Translations under genes and position numbers: made by a program
Source: Straminergon stramineum
Lineage: Eukaryota > Streptophyta > Bryopsida > Hypnales > Calliergonaceae
NCBI GenBank assembly: GCA_963920665.1
Contig: OY987267.1
Span: forward strand, 22,754,001 to 22,818,000
DNA: 64,000 bases
Reading direction: 5' to 3'
Shown here: one piece after another, positions 23,997 to 38,368 of the stretch
Position numbering within the stretch: the stretch's first letter is position 1
Layout of the letters: each line of letters begins with the position of its first letter
Notes under the pieces: generated by a model
Told to the model about the DNA's origin: nothing
Seen by the model: only the letters and a program-made list of their open reading frames with translations
The model's database searches: none

Positions 23997-26900
23997 ACAA
24001 TTCAACCTATTTGCAGCATGGGGAAGGTTGAGGAATTTTTTTTTCCCATGTAGAAAAATAGATTTTAGAAGGATTTTCTTATTTTTTATATTTTTTTCCT
24101 CGAAAACAAAATTATGATGAATTTTTTTCGTGAAGATTCTATTTGCCCCATTCTTGATATGTAGGCAAACCTCTTTCCAACCATAGGCTGGTTAAAAAAC
24201 CGATGTAAGTGATTGTCATAGTTTCAATGTGCATGTTGTGATCATTGTACAGTTTCAATGTTCACCTCCCAAACATTTTTGTTGCTTCTACTCTTCTTGT
24301 TCTACAAGAGTTGTCACCTACTCCACAATTAATTAGAAATTCAGTAGCTTAAGTTGCGAGAATGGGAGGCTGGTCGGAAATGGGTGATCTCCTTTACATG
24401 TCTTCACAAGATACAAGTTTGATTGAAGAAGCTAGTGTTGCTTTTATTTTGACCAAGCCAAAGACCCATATTGTTTGGATTTCCTCTTCTAGAGCTATAG
24501 TAGTCTAAACTCAACAAGCTTAAGAGCATAGCCACTAGTCTCACCACCAAGCCTTGGCAACGCCAATTGAAGCTTACCACACTTATCAAGTGGAAAAGCA
24601 CTCCACATCAACACCTCATCATGGTAGAAATAGTATTGTTCCTCCTATCACTTCCACATTTGCTCGACAATGGATGGCCATTGTAGCAGGCAGTTTTACA
24701 TTCACTCTAACTTGGTCAACTTTGACTACGGCATTAGTAGAAGACATGGAGGCTAATGAGAGGTGTGAAAAGAAGAGCGGGAAGAAATTTAGCGAGGACT
24801 TTAAGGGGTGGTTGGTCCAAAACATTGGGGCTTGAGTGCACTACAACATCTCACAAGTAGAATTTGGCGTATTTGCAGTTTGAGTCGATGGACTTTTGGA
24901 AGCACTTGTCATTGTAGGGGATATATCTAAACTTAGAGCATTTTTCTTGCTATAGTTAGTATATATGATATAAATATAAAGTTTTATTCTAACGTATAAT
25001 AGAGATATTATGGAAATTTTATACCATTCTTAAACTTTAGCCTTTAGGGTGGATTTCAAGGAATTAGAGATAGAAACCTTTTGTTTCCATAAAATATGAC
25101 TCTTTTTGTTGTTGAGACTCTTGAAGTCAAGCTTGCCTATGAATCTTGCATCATAGTGTATAAAATTATTCCATGTACAATGGCATTGAATAAGGACCCC
25201 AACCTTTCTATTTGAAGATTTTATATTCTATGGTACATACACATAAACATTAATTTTTAGAGGGTAAATATAACTAACATCTCATTGTGCCTCATTTAGA
25301 GCATCTTCACAAGTGCTCAACTTCTTTTTAATAGATAGATGGTGAATTTCATTACAATGGTGGTCTTATTCCACCATTTCTGACATATTCTATGCCATTT
25401 TAATGGAATGTTGCACCATTTTACCGTAATACCTCCATTTTAATGAAATTCACTATATAGGTACAATTGGCATTAAAATCTATTTTAGGCTTGTTTGTTG
25501 CAATACTATAGAATCAATAAAAAGTATAAAAAGTAGGGTCAAATGTGTCTTACAATAAAAAAGACCTTAAAGTTAAGTTGAATTTCCTCCATTTTCTATA
25601 TAAATTTTTTTAAACTGAATTTAAACTTGTTCATTTAAATTTAAAAAAGGAGACTATAATTTTTTTACGATTTTAATATGGATTCCAAAAACTTCGCCTA
25701 GTTTGATTTATAATACATTATAATATTGGAAAATCTATATATTTTGTTTAAAAGATTCATTTATCCCTACTACATTTTGTTCATTTTAAATAAAAAGTTA
25801 TAGTTTTGGGTTCCTCTCTTCAAGGGTTGTAAAATTTTGTCAAACTTGAGGAAATCATTGCACTTTCTACTTCATTCAAATCCATTGCATGTAATAAAAA
25901 AACATACCTTACAAATATAGGAGGGTGCCTAAATTTTTGTGAAATTATTGACCTAACTTGCCCTAAATATATATAAAGAGATTATCTAATTCAAAGAAGT
26001 TCAATTTGCATCCAATTCATAGAAGTTAAAATTTGTGTTCAATATATTCATAGAAATTCAACTTGCTCCATACAATCTTGCATCTTTTCTTTGTCAATAA
26101 ATATAAATTTACATTGCAAAGTTTTTTGCCTTAACATTTTGATTGTTCTAATGTACAATCTCTCAAAAACAAAATATATCTCTTACATGCAACAAACCAT
26201 GATATATGAGGTAGAGAGTTTAGGATTTGGAGGTCAAGACAAGGGTTTAGGGGATTTACTTTAGATGAAAGTAGGAACAACCATCTAAAATTGTAAAAAT
26301 AATTTGGATGAATTTCTTATTTATTTTCATTACATTTTCCAATTTTCCAATTTTGATATATTAGTATTTGGATTGAAGAAATATTTTTTTCACTTTAATT
26401 AATTATTAGACCAAAAGCTACCCAAACTGCTAGGAAGTTATACTCCAAACTTAAGATCTTCACTCCATACCCATCCGATTTTTTTTTCTTCACACGAAAT
26501 TAGAAATCTATTATTGAAAATAAATCTATAAATCATGTAAGTAGGCAAATAGAAATCTAAACTTAAAACAAGCATACTGAAACTAATTACATTTTACTAC
26601 CTACTAATCACAAAATACCAAACAATTCCTCTAAAACAAATTGCTTCTTATGAATATGGACATTACTTAGCTCCTTACATTTCTACTCTCAAATAAAGAC
26701 TAAATAAATCATCAATAATGAGATTCACAATAAAATGCCAAAAATGCTATAAATCCATTTCAATTCCTAAAGATTTTTTAGGACATCCACAATATGTACA
26801 AAATTGGGCCTATCTGAAGAATTTGGGTGTCAACAAAGAGTGATGATGGCTATGATAACTAGATGCAAATCATATGGCAATCTAGGTTGGGCACTTGGGC

Positions 26901-27868
26901 TCCATGAAGAACTAGTGTGCTTTGTGTTCTGTGTTGTTGCCCAAGCCAAAATAAAAGTAAAAGTAATTTTCTAATTTATAAAAATTTCAAACTTCAATAT
27001 CTTTTTTGTTGTAAGTCAGAACACCATGAAACAAAGCATGTGCACCCCTCCTTTTCGAGGGCTTTCTAATGATGCCAAAAACCGAGCCAAAAGACACATA
27101 TGCAATCTATCAATTTTACTTTCTTTTTGTACCCTTGTTTTTTTTATTTAATTTGCAATATAGGCCGTATGGTGATTCTCTTGTTGTTAATTGAGATGGT
27201 ACATACTTCCTAGGGTTTTACGGAGTATAAGAGAATTGCATTGGTTTTACAATGGATACTTGGGACTACTTCATTGGAAAATCTTCCTGTGATCCCCACT
27301 TTAGGCATGTAATCCTTTAGAGTATGGGGATGACATTGCCGACTCTAAGTGTCTGACACAACCTAAGACATTCTTGTATATACAAAGAATATAAAAAACA
27401 CAGAGTGCAACTAGAGATGATTCAATTTGACCTTTGGATTTGCCTTCAAATCCAAGAGTTTCATCAATGTGGGCCATGTATCAATGGCAAATTAATATTC
27501 ATCGATTGGGGAAATATGTATCGAGCCAACTACAACAAATCAACAAATCAATCTTCAAACTCCAATTTGCTAACTATTATTCCCATTTATGAATAATTGT
27601 TTGTAAATCAACATCACCCCATCTTAGCTTTAATGTCTCATCACATGTCAAAGTTATAAACAAATGAGGGAGACCATAATTATCAACCTCAGCCATTAAG
27701 TTGTGCAACTGATTCTTTTGCCAACTTGGCTACCCTCTAAGAGTCTCACAAGATGTTCTACAATCTCATCCTCAAACATTGTTGGATTCTTTAATTGATG
27801 AGCTTGAAAATCCTTCTCCAAACACATTTGATTAGTTGCATTAATCAACTACTATATTGTTGCATACA
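23997..27868. other. AT-rich intergenic DNA, nothing recognised
   Basis: About 3.9 kb of AT-rich sequence. Only short open frames occur (for example 24404-24835 and 27405-27596) with no recognisable domain. No RNA genes or bounded elements were identified. Confidence 0.45.
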
Positions 27869-27872
27869 TTAA

Positions 27873-28800
27873 CCCCTAAAGGACCAAACTACGTTTTTTG
27901 GCAACATAGCAATTTGGGACGGCTCACTATGAATGGAGTTTTTCTTTTTTTTTCTTTGAAATTTTCAACCAATATGTGCCCAAGGAGTGGCTTTAGGGCC
28001 CAACAATTTTCATAACTTTTGACTACATAGTTAGAAAGTTATGGCATGATATGTAATTTTCATTGATCTTCAAGCAACCCAAAAATTTCTTTTAAAAAAC
28101 ACATTTTTGAGAAATAAAAACCTGAAATTGGATTTCTAGATTTATGTATACATGGAAAGCTTTGAATCATTCTATTTTGATGAATGAGATGAAAGTTATG
28201 AAGAGTTCTGGTTTGTGGGCAATTTCGTATTCTCTACTCTAAAATAAACTTTGAAGACATTTATTTAATTCAATTTTCAATATTTTGGAAAAAAAATAAA
28301 ATCATAGGATGTAGATTGTTTATTACAACATTACAACCATTGGGATTGGCATTTTACAATTCCATAATTAAATCCTTAACAATTTAGTATTTTGAATCAT
28401 TGTCTACTTCTTTGTACTTACTATTTTTTTCCTATATGTATTACAATTCCAAATGATCTGAAATTTTTCAAGCATGTAGCTAACTTTCCTTGAAGAATGA
28501 ATTTAAAGAGTAACTACCATTTTGGAATTTTTTTCATACAAATGTGGCCTTGTGAATTGTAGCTGCCTGTTTTTTCATAGGGCCAAAAAGAGGATTTTTA
28601 TCACTTCAAACGCTAATATCTTACAATCTACATGGTGGAAATTTTTGAAATTTTTTCCACATCTTCTCATATCATCATACTACAAGAACTTATGGTTACA
28701 TGTGTCTGAAAATGTTTTTTTTCCTAAAATTAGGTACTTGTAATAGAAATGATAGTTTTGGAGCATTTTTGGAGAAAACATGGTTTGAAACATTTAGGGG
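27873..28800. mobile_element. TTAA-flanked element 3 (928 bp), intact ends
   Basis: It begins CCCCTAAAGGACCAAAC and ends GTTTGAAACATTTAGGGG, with exact TTAA at 27869-27872 and 28801-28804. It aligns along nearly its full length, in the same orientation, with the copy at 32663-33589. It has no transposase. The pattern is piggyBac-like and non-autonomous. Confidence 0.8.
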
Positions 28801-28804
28801 TTAA

Positions 28805-31800
28805 TTTTCCAATTCTTTCATTTAGCCATTTCTTTTCAAGTTCACATTGCACATTATAAATCCAAATGTATCCTCTTGTAAAAGAAATTACTTAGCCATC
28901 TTTTCAAAATTGAAAAATACAAGCATTGTTTTCATACTAAAGCATTTATAGATACACCAAAGAACTATTATCCATCAAAAAAGCAACACATTTTACTAGA
29001 CTTTATTAGATGTAAAGATTTTAGAAATCTTCCATGTTTTCAAAATCCAAGATAAGTTTGGACAACAATTTATATTAGAGTAGGTGGAGAAGAAAAGAAC
29101 ATTTGCTAATAACTATGGAATAGACCTATGCCCCAAACATTGCAAAATACTACTTGGTATTTGATCTAGACTATAGAGCAATAGAAAGCATGTTGACCAA
29201 GACACAAGCACGAAAGATTTTAGGGACAAAACTTTCTTTTAAACTATCATCATTTCGAGCTTACCAATTCAAAGTAATATTCAACTTACACGATGATGAT
29301 TGGAAGGACCTATCCTATGAATAGGCATGATTATTAATTTAAGAAATGTAAGATACTACAACTGAATCTATACTAGAGACAACCAATACTTCAACCTCTA
29401 ACTACCTACAAAAAGACATTGCACTGATTCCACCCCAACCAAAAAGATCTAGACATTACACTTTCATTACAACTAATCTAAAGTTAGTCTACATTAATGA
29501 ACCTATACAGCTATTTTCAATGTTAAATTAGAAATAAAGAATATTCATAAAAACAATGAATCTTTATGATAGATCCAACTTTCTTCAATATATGATTTTG
29601 TAGGTGATTCTTTAAGGGCCTACACATCTTGTGAATTCATAAAACTTCAAACTTCAATAACTTTCACATCATAGGTTCAAACACCATGAAACCAAGGCCT
29701 TCCACCCATACTCATAGAAAGCTTTCCATAGGTACCAAGAACACAATCAGGGGACCCATGGTTCCGGAGATCTCACCACAAAAAACAACACAAAACAAAC
29801 AAAACAAATAGCCTAACTGAAGATATAGATAGTATCTCGTGTTTCATTGTGTGGGAGGCCTTCAAAACACAACAATCTTGTAACAATCTCATAACATGTC
29901 ACTCATAAAAAAGTTGTACACATCCATCTTCTTATTGAACACCAATGCAAAAGTAGGAATCCTATCCTTCAAGTATTGTAGTATCTTGGGCTCTCTAAAA
30001 CTTCATTCCCACCACACGACTCAAAACTTCCAATCAACCACATATGGAAAAACAAAAGAATGATCATTGAAAGACAAATACTAGATTGCAATTCTCTTTG
30101 TTTGTTGAATGGGAGAGTAATTATATGGTGGAAGCTTTCAAATCCTTGTATATGATACCTCATCTATACAAATTATCCATTCTAAAGGCAATGAAAATTA
30201 TGATGCCTCTAACTTGCAGAACTGAAGGGCAAGACCTTAGTATTGCTGCATTTCATGCGCAAATCGATGAGCTTTTCAAAACCTCCTCATTCCTCAATGC
30301 TTGTCCATGACCAAAGCCAAATTTGTCTTCTTCTATAATCGGTCACTAACACAGCGTAGAAAATAAATGTCATGGACCTCACATTTTTATCTTTGAAAGT
30401 TGTGATTCCTCGATGCCATTGGTGATTAAGGTCCTCAGGTAGACAATCAAACTTCATCCCTTCACAGATGACCACACCTCACTCCAACCTTCTTTTCAAA
30501 CTTAATACCCTCAGTTGCAAGCGTGACTTGAGCTCATAGATGACCACCTACGCTCCCTCTTCAATACCATGTTCGCAACTTCACTGTCTTAGTACAAAAT
30601 TCTCCCCATTCTGCATCTTTTGCAACTCCTCAAAGTATTGGCAGTGATCCACAACTAACTTGTTATTGCCGGTTACTAGTTCTCTATTGCCCAATGCTCC
30701 TTCATGATGGCTCAATTCAATTTGCTCCAATGTACTTTGGAATGTGCCGTCTAAAATTCAATTTCACTCTCAAATTCACTCCCATTGCTGGAATACCTTC
30801 ATAAAGCAATCACGATAGGAGAGAGATGGTTGAGTGAGCTCTCTAAAGCATCGTAAAGTGAACGTGATGGTTGTTGCTACAATCACAGAGTGAATAGGAT
30901 GCAGGGGAAGTGATTTGTAGATCCAGATCTGTTTCTACTAAGAGGAACTCTTGCAATTATCTGAATCCATCCTCAAGCAAATTTTGTTGCGATCCAGTAA
31001 CCAATTACTAGCTTAACCTGAAGGCATTGCACTTGGGAACCTGCTGCATAGATCTAAAACACCGTGTAGAAGATTGAACTTGCTACAATCATATCGTGAA
31101 TGCGATCTAAAAGTTAAAGCGAATCAGATCCGCTTTGTGATATTTGTACAGGTACTAGGAGGACGGATAACAACGCAGGAGTGTAAACGAGGAGCATCGT
31201 TCGGGAAGTTTTTGAGTTTTACTGGCTATTTTCCTTCAATTCCCAAATTGAACTGGTTTTTCAAGTACAAAGTTTTGTTAATTTCTCTATTTTTTATTCA
31301 AAATGTTCATTTTATAAATTTTTTCACTGGTTTTTTTGCTGATGTTTCCAAATTGCGACTATTTTATTTTCCGATTTCACCAGCTAACTTTGAACTAGCC
31401 AGCAGCTCTTCCCAAATATAGGTGGAGAGCAATGAGCAACAACCATTTAAATTTGAGTACTTCTTGAGGCCTAAAAAAACATTTTGTGACTAAGATTTTT
31501 ACTAAAAATAGACATATTAGAGTCATAAATAGTAATGCTAAATCCAGAATGGTCATGTCAAAATTATTGAAATGGAAATTATTAAAAATAGTAATGTCAA
31601 AAAGTTGACTGGAATTTTAACAATTTTATTTAAGGAAGTTGGTTTAGAGTTCAAACATTGTAGTTAGGACCAAGAATAACAACCTAGATTCTTCCACAAC
31701 AATGTGCAAATGAATCTCATCCATGTCATCCTTTCATCATCAATTCGGGGAAGGCCTTATTATTTACACACTACAATATATGTCCTATGGTTTTTTCCAT

Positions 31801-32658
31801 CCATTGTTTTACAAATGTCTTGCAAGTGGAATATACAAACTTTGCTATTGGGTATACACTTACTAAAAATTAGACACTTACTTCATCGTGCTATCAATGA
31901 AAAAAGATTATATATTTTTTATTTTCATTAAAATAATACTAGACCAACTGAAGGAAATCATGCCAACAAAAATTCTTATTGAAAGCCACTCCAAAATTGG
32001 AAAACAATTCCAAACACTTCAGGGATCAATAAATAGAAAAGAAAAAACTTGCACTTAGACTAGATCATATGGAATTTCAAATTATTATGAATAGTAGTTG
32101 AGATTTTGGCAAAAGTCTCAAGATCTTCCAAAGATGCTTTAGGGGCCCTAGGAATCTCAAGATATCTTTCATGTAATTATGGGGAAATAATCCATAGCAT
32201 CTTCCCCTAACTTCAGTTGAAATAGTTCCTATTTTTTCCAATTTTTGTTATAGAAATTATAAATATCATATTGATAAAAGAAAATCTAGTGGAAGATGAA
32301 ATTTCATTTAAATCATCCTTCAAAATAGAAATTAACAAAAATTTCCTGAACATCTTATAAATTTTTTTTTTAATTTCTTGATATTATTAAAAAAATTACA
32401 TTTTTGCCTAGAATACTTCATTTATTCGTCCAAGGTTGGTTTAGGGGCCTTGGAACCCAAGGAACACCTTTAAGGTAAATGCAAAAATGAGACTTTTGGT
32501 CTTTTAGTGTTGTTTGGATGAAGTTGGCCTTTTATGATGTATTTTTGTATGTTTATAATTTTACAAATGATATGAGTTATCTTTAGGGTGCTAAATTCTA
32601 CTCGCACCTTGAACTAACTAGCCTAACAAGGCATCTATAAAATCTCCAAAGGAATTTA
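28805..32658. other. AT-rich intergenic DNA, nothing recognised
   Basis: Less AT-rich stretches around 30300-31200 carry short open frames (30086-30310, 31074-31421) without a recognisable domain. No element ends or RNA genes were found. Confidence 0.4.
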
Positions 32659-32662
32659 CTGA

Positions 32663-33589
32663 CCCCTACATGCTCAAAGTGCTTTTTTTGGCAACATAGT
32701 GATTTTGGGTAGCTCACTATGAACAAAGGATTTATTCTTTTTCTTTGAAATTTTCACTCAACATGTGCTTGAGGAGTAGCTTTAAGGTCCAACAATTTTC
32801 ATAACTTTTGATTACATGGTCCAAAAGTTATTGTCCGATATGCCATTTTCATTGCTTGGAGGGCAATCCGAGCAACCCTCAAAAAATTCTTAAAAAATCA
32901 CTTTTACAAGAAATAAAAATTTGAAATTGATTTTCTAGATTTATACATACATGGAAAGCTTTGAATCATTCCATTTTGATTCATGAGATGAAAGTCATGA
33001 GGAGTTTTAGTTTGTAGGCAATTATGGATTCTATACTCAAAAATAAATTTTGAAGTCCTCAATTTAATTCAATTTTCAATATTTTTGGAAAAAAATTAAA
33101 TCATAGGATGTAGATTGTTAATTACAAAGTTACAACCATTGGATTAGCATTTTTCAATTCCATAATTAAATTGTTAACAATTTAGTAATTTGAATCATTC
33201 TCTAGTTCTTTCTACTTACTATTTTTTTCCTATATGTTGTTCAAATCCAAATGATCTGAATTATTTCAATTCCTGTAGCCAAATTTCCTTGAAAAATGAA
33301 TCCAAAGAAGCACGTCCATTTTAGAAAAAATTTCATACAAATGTAATCTTATGAAGTGCAACTACCTATTTTTTTCATAGGGCCAATAAAAGGATTTTTG
33401 TCCATTCAAATGCTAATATCTTGCAATCTACATGGTGGAAATTTGTGAATTTTTTTCTACATCCTCTCAAACTAGTGTTCTACAAGATCCTATAGTTACA
33501 TGTGTCCAAAAATGTTTTCTTTCTAAAATTTGGTACTTATACTAGAAATGGTAGTTTTTGGTTAAAACATAGTCAAATACATTTAGGGG
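32663..33589. mobile_element. TTAA-flanked element 4 (927 bp)
   Basis: A full-length relative of 27873-28800, equal in length to within 1 bp. The left end is worn (CCCCTACATG, preceded by CTGA); the right end is ACATTTAGGGG followed by TTAA (33590-33593). Subfamily blocks such as 'ttcataacttttga', 'catggaaagctttgaatcat' and 'ctacatggtggaaattt' occur in both. Confidence 0.75.
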
Positions 33590-33593
33590 TTAA

Positions 33594-34493
33594 ACAATTT
33601 TTTTGTCCCAAAGATATACAAGAAATTATATATGTATATATTCAAAAAATATTTGATGATATAATCCCCTTTTTCAATGGTTGAAACAACAAAATGCCTA
33701 CAAAATCCAAAGAAAATATTGCACTTTTTAAAGTGAATTAGTGAGATTTCATTTGTATTTTTCTTGCTTCATCTATGTCGATGTACAAAGAACAATTTCT
33801 CTACTATTCACACCAAGTAAGGTAGTCTACTCTTCAAGTGACTATTTAAGATGTGATTGCCTTTGGGGGGAAGCTAAATACCTTGAGAAAATTTTCAATA
33901 AATTTCTCTAGGAAGAAAAATGGAGTTGGCATCTCACTGAGTTGTTTCATCTGTTATAGACCTGAGTGGAATTAATTATGAATTTTTGAAGTTGATGCAG
34001 TGGTTACTAACATCAACCACCTCCTAAAGTGCACACTATTGTTACAGTGAAGAAAGAAAAATGTTTCTCTATGTCATGATTGCTTTTAGAGCACAAGCAC
34101 CTTTAGAACAGACTACCTTAGGCTCATTAGATTTTCCCACACTAATTTCTCAACATTTCACATCAATTTATGTAATCAATGAAACATTGAATAAGCCACT
34201 ATAATTTGAATTTTTGTATGGTAGATTTTGAAATCTACTTTTCTATTATAAATCTATATATATGTTAGATTGGAGAACCTAATTATAGTAGAACTCATCT
34301 TAGTGCATGGTACCAAGACTATGTATTAAGAGAGGTTTTATGCATTTACAAAAGAGTAATAATGTCCACCTAATCAATATTGATTCTAACTACACTAATT
34401 TTTAGAAAAAGTGCTTGAAATTAGACCCACTTATTCTCTGCATATTTGATAGTTAAGCACCCTACAAAGCCTCTTTGGAGTATCCAAAATAAA
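33594..34493. other. AT-rich intergenic DNA with a repeat fragment
   Basis: 33815-34000 resembles the left part of the dispersed repeat at 20010-20200. The remainder shows no gene or bounded element. Confidence 0.4.
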
Positions 34494-34901
34494 TACTCCC
34501 TCTATCCTAAAATGATCTTGTTAGACAAAATGTTGTGAATGAAGCTTGAAAATAATAATTTTCAAAATCTATTTTGACATGTAAGTAGAGTTTGATGATC
34601 TTCTATTATCCTAGAATTTTTAGGTTCAAGTTAGTTTTCAAAGTGTAATTTTGGAGTGCTCAAAAGAAGGATTTTTTAGGCATTTGCAAGGAGCTCTGGT
34701 GGCCACTCATTTGGCCACTCTAGTACAGTTCTTGCACTGTTTGAGTTGTTCTATCATTCCTACAATTCTATAGAGTCCAAGTCATTAGTTGTAATGTGGT
34801 AGTATGTCCATTGTATCGCAATCCTATGCATTTCTTTGGCAAGCATGGCTTTGGATTTGTTGTGAGACTATTGTAGGGCCTTCTTAAGTAAGCCATCTAA
34901 G

Positions 34902-35522
34902 TGTTACAAACTAGTTCATAATAGCTTAACATATGTGTGGTTACAACTTACAATGGTTGTGGTCAATTATTCATCTCCTTCCTTTAAGAACCATCACTAT
35001 AACAAAACATGGTAAAAAAAACCGCACTCAAAATCGAGTGCGATTATCTTGACCACACTTTTATGCAAGTCCACTATGCACGCAACCACCATTTCTTATA
35101 ATTTTCGATTGCAATTTTGGGGCGTGTTATATTCCATTGGAAAGGTAATGAAAAGACCTTTCCAATGGTATATAACACGCCCCCAAATTCCAAAAATTCC
35201 AATCGAAAACTACAAAAGAATATAATAGCCCACTGCAAGCACATGCACAAAAACGTGGGAAATAGAATTGCACTCGAATTTGAGTGCGGTTTCTTGGTAC
35301 CATGTTTTGTTATAGTGCTTGTGAGGAGGTTTGTCCCTCACTCGACATTTTGCTTAATATAGACATAATGTTTTCGATACAATTTGCATGATCTTGTAGT
35401 GATTGCCTTGGTCATGATTTTGGTGTTCATCCGGTGCAGTAGCATGGTCTATTTATTGAATTAGGGTTGTAGCTTAACGTTTGTTGGACAAAGCATTGAT
35501 CATGTTTTGCCAAATCCTAACA
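34902..35522 (+). repeat. 5' LTR of the chromovirus, split by a MITE
   Basis: The LTR starts TGTTACAAACTAG and ends CCTAACA. Removing the insertion at 34995-35320 leaves 295 bp, which align with the 296-bp 3' LTR. No tRNA primer site directly abuts the end; a TGGTATCA at 36155 could be a displaced relic. Confidence 0.8.
34995..35317. mobile_element. 323-bp CACTA-type hairpin MITE inside the 5' LTR
   Basis: The ends are CACTATAACAAAACATGGTA and its complement, continuing into a second inverted block (CCGCACTCAAA...TCGAGTGC) and a central inverted repeat around GGGGCGTGTTATA, so the whole element can fold on itself. The 3' LTR reads AACCATGTGAGG at this site, whereas here it reads AACCAT, element, CTTGTGAGG. 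That implies a 3-bp CAT target duplication, now CAT/CTT, as expected for CACTA (En/Spm). Confidence 0.88.
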
Positions 35523-36154
35523 TAATGTTGAGTTATGAAAATTCCATGCTCCACGTTCCATTCGTGATTATTGATCCCATCAATGTTTGGTTTTTTTCTC
35601 TGATCACAGAAGTGCATCACAGGTCCACATGTGTTGTGATGGTTGTGGAGGGGTGTGGAGCATGCATCACAACTAGTGAAACTTGAGCCAAGAAATCGAT
35701 CGATGAAGCGAGTTGGAAAATTGTTTTTTTAATTAAAATAAAAGATGGTTGATTTCCTCGATAAAGTTGTTAGATCCGCAAATTGATAGAGTTGTTCGAG
35801 GAGCCTAAAGGAGTTGATGAGGAGCTCACGATCTGGTCAAGGAGGCACACGAAGAAGAAATTTGCAAGTTTTCACATGATGCCGCAGTCACTCGATGCTA
35901 CCACGGTATTTGAGATAAGAACAATTTGGATATAATAGAATTGACTCTTGTTATATTTTCATTGTATGAGAGAACCAGTTGAATGTAGAAAAAAAAAGTG
36001 TTAGATATGTCCAACGATCAATCCTCAATGCTATGTGCGAGTAGAAGAGGAAGCCATAGTGAAGGAAGGAAAATGGTGAGTATAGAAAATGTAATGCAAA
36101 GATCGATGTGCAAAGTATTTGTGTAGGATCTTCAAAATGTTTTTATTCAAGGGC

Positions 36155-37290
36155 TGGTATCAATGATAGCAATACCAAGAGTGAAGTAAAGGAGATGACA
36201 TCGAAGTAGAAATGAGAAGAAATTTCATCAAGTTCTATACTAATCTTGCCATGGATTGAGAAGGACAAGGAGTAGAATCCAAGGGATTCTTGATTCTAGA
36301 GGGGGTTGGGTCAAAATGGGCGAGTTTTATCCAACAACAGATTTAAATGGCGTTCCAAGCAACAATTACCCACCTAGTGCAAGAAATTTTGAATCGAGTT
36401 GCTATGGTACCACGATAGATGTCTCCCCTGACCTCAAGCCAAGAAGGTGATTGAGCACGGTGAAGGACGAGCATGCACAAAGATTTGGGAGTTGGGATTA
36501 AAGAATCTAAAGTGGCAGACCCTGAAAAGTTTTCTAGCAAGAAGGACAATGATGTGTATCAATGGTTTGGGTAGCTTCACTTGGTATTTTGAGGTAAGCC
36601 TCAAATGCATAGTTTCGATGCCAATAAAGTAGCATATACCTTGTTGGATATGACTAGAGTTGCATAGAATTGGGCAATGCCCCTCCTACAAGCCCTTGAC
36701 AAAGAGCACGAGCACGAGCATGAGCTGTTGGTGGATTATAACGCTTTCCAAGACACAGTTAATGGGGTCTATAGCGATCTTGACAGGAGAGGCAATATTG
36801 AAGATTACATTGGAAAGCTTTGGCAAACAAGCTCAATGGTGGCCTATATTTCCATGTTTAACAAATATGTGGCACAAATAGATTGGAATGAGTTTAGCCT
36901 GGTAGCACGTTTTTGAAGTAGGCTTAAGGATGAAATTTTGGATTCGATGGCAACTACCAAAACTCAACCACGGAGACTTCATGAGTGGATGGCAATGGCA
37001 TTGTGAATTGATGAAAGGTTGTGGGGCCGGCGTTAAAATTAGTGTCTACAAATCAATCCTCAAAACTCCAAATTACTAGTCCAACCTCCCCAAGATCCAG
37101 CTGGAAGGTTTCAAACCAGTTCAACTTCATTAGGCCCAGTACCTATAGAGCTCGGCGCAACTTGAGTCACCCCAGCCTTGGCCAAGATAGTAGTTGAAAG
37201 ACTCGAATTTCAACATCAGGGAAGATGTTGGGGTTGCAGAGAGTTTGGCCATGTGTGAGCAAAGGGTCCCATAAATCCTTCAAAACCATT
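36155..37290 (+). pseudogene. Chromovirus gag remnant with zinc-knuckle relic
   Basis: From about 36677 the frame gives a gag-type segment (SSMVAYISMFNKYVAQIDWN, then LVARF, SRLKDEI and IDERLWGR). It is interrupted by TGA in the two positions where related gag proteins carry Arg, consistent with CGA to TGA changes. Around 37226 CWGCREFGHV resembles a CCHC knuckle that has lost its last cysteine. By family knowledge gag packages element RNA; this copy cannot be made whole as it stands. Confidence 0.7.
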
Positions 37291-37435
37291 ATCCATCTCT
37301 ACAATAGTTGGAAGAGAAGGAGTAGTCTCGGGAAAAGAAGGGGCCCAGTATTGAACAAGGGGATTTAGTACTTGAGCACGATCCAAAGTGTTGTAGCTAC
37401 AATGCCAAAAGGGAGTATGGTCAAGGAATTAGGTA

Positions 37436-38050
37436 ATGATCCCTCTTGGTTGGAGCATGAGCTTGGGTAGTCGACCAAGTTTGCAAATTGAAACATTGCC
37501 CTCAAATAACAGTGGCGTGGAGTTGGACCCACTATATTTGTACACTACTACTGATCCAGGGGTGCAAGTGACGCGTGATGCCAAAATAAATTCCGTGGCG
37601 GCTCTTATGTTACTAGACTCAAGTGCCACAGGATTTTTTATGCATCCCAAATTTGCTAAGCAATGTAATACTATTCTACAACACAAGTTAGTATCACGAG
37701 AAGTTAGAGTGATAGACGGATGAGTGATCAGCTCCAGATTTATTACGCATGAGACTACAATTGAATTCATTATTGAAGATCACTAGAAGATGTTAGTGGT
37801 GGATATAACGAATATAGGAAGATATACATGCATCTTAGGCACTCCGTGGTTGATTCAACATGACCCAACAATTTGTTGGTCATAACAAAGTGTAATGCTC
37901 GATTCTTCTTATTATCATGAAAATTGTATGAAAGAGGTGACCAACAATGGATTTGAGAATTGTGGTTGGCGGTGATCCACAAGAGGTGGAATTCCCTTAA
38001 TCACATATTATTCGGAAAAGAAATTTGAAAGAAAGGTCTCAAATTCTGAG
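37436..38050 (+). pseudogene. Chromovirus aspartic protease remnant
   Basis: The open part (37436-37723) contains LMLLDSSATGFFMHPKFA, where the retroviral-type protease normally has D-[ST]-G; here the glycine is serine. After a TGA the same frame continues with ITHETTIEFII, a further stop, then DITNIGRYTCILGTPWLIQH, the usual second half of gypsy proteases. The region after about 38050 should lead into reverse transcriptase but fades out before 38369. Confidence 0.75.
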
Positions 38051-38368
38051 GGGATGGGCTGTCAATGAATGTTGTAGGGATCTTTAGAGATTTCATTGTT
38101 GGCCAAAGAGCAAGAAATAAACGGATCAGATGGTGCCAATATCAAGGCCGGACGCAAATCCAAGAACAATGAGTTGCTGCCTAATAGTTCAAATAGTATG
38201 GGTCAAGTTGTGGTCGGCCATGCACAGGATTTGGTAGGGTCAAAGTTAGTGGCACCTAAACATGCTTCCATATCAAAGGTAATTTTTGTCTTTCTGCAAA
38301 GGAAGTAGAGATATATGCTCTCGAAATTTCAGAGTGCGTAGGTGTGGTTGATACTACAAATTTCTTAG

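Noticed and set aside
36155..36162. Primer-binding site TGGTATCA of the chromovirus
   Set aside because: It lies 630 bp beyond the LTR end defined by LTR alignment and target duplication; it could be displaced by an insertion but cannot be called.
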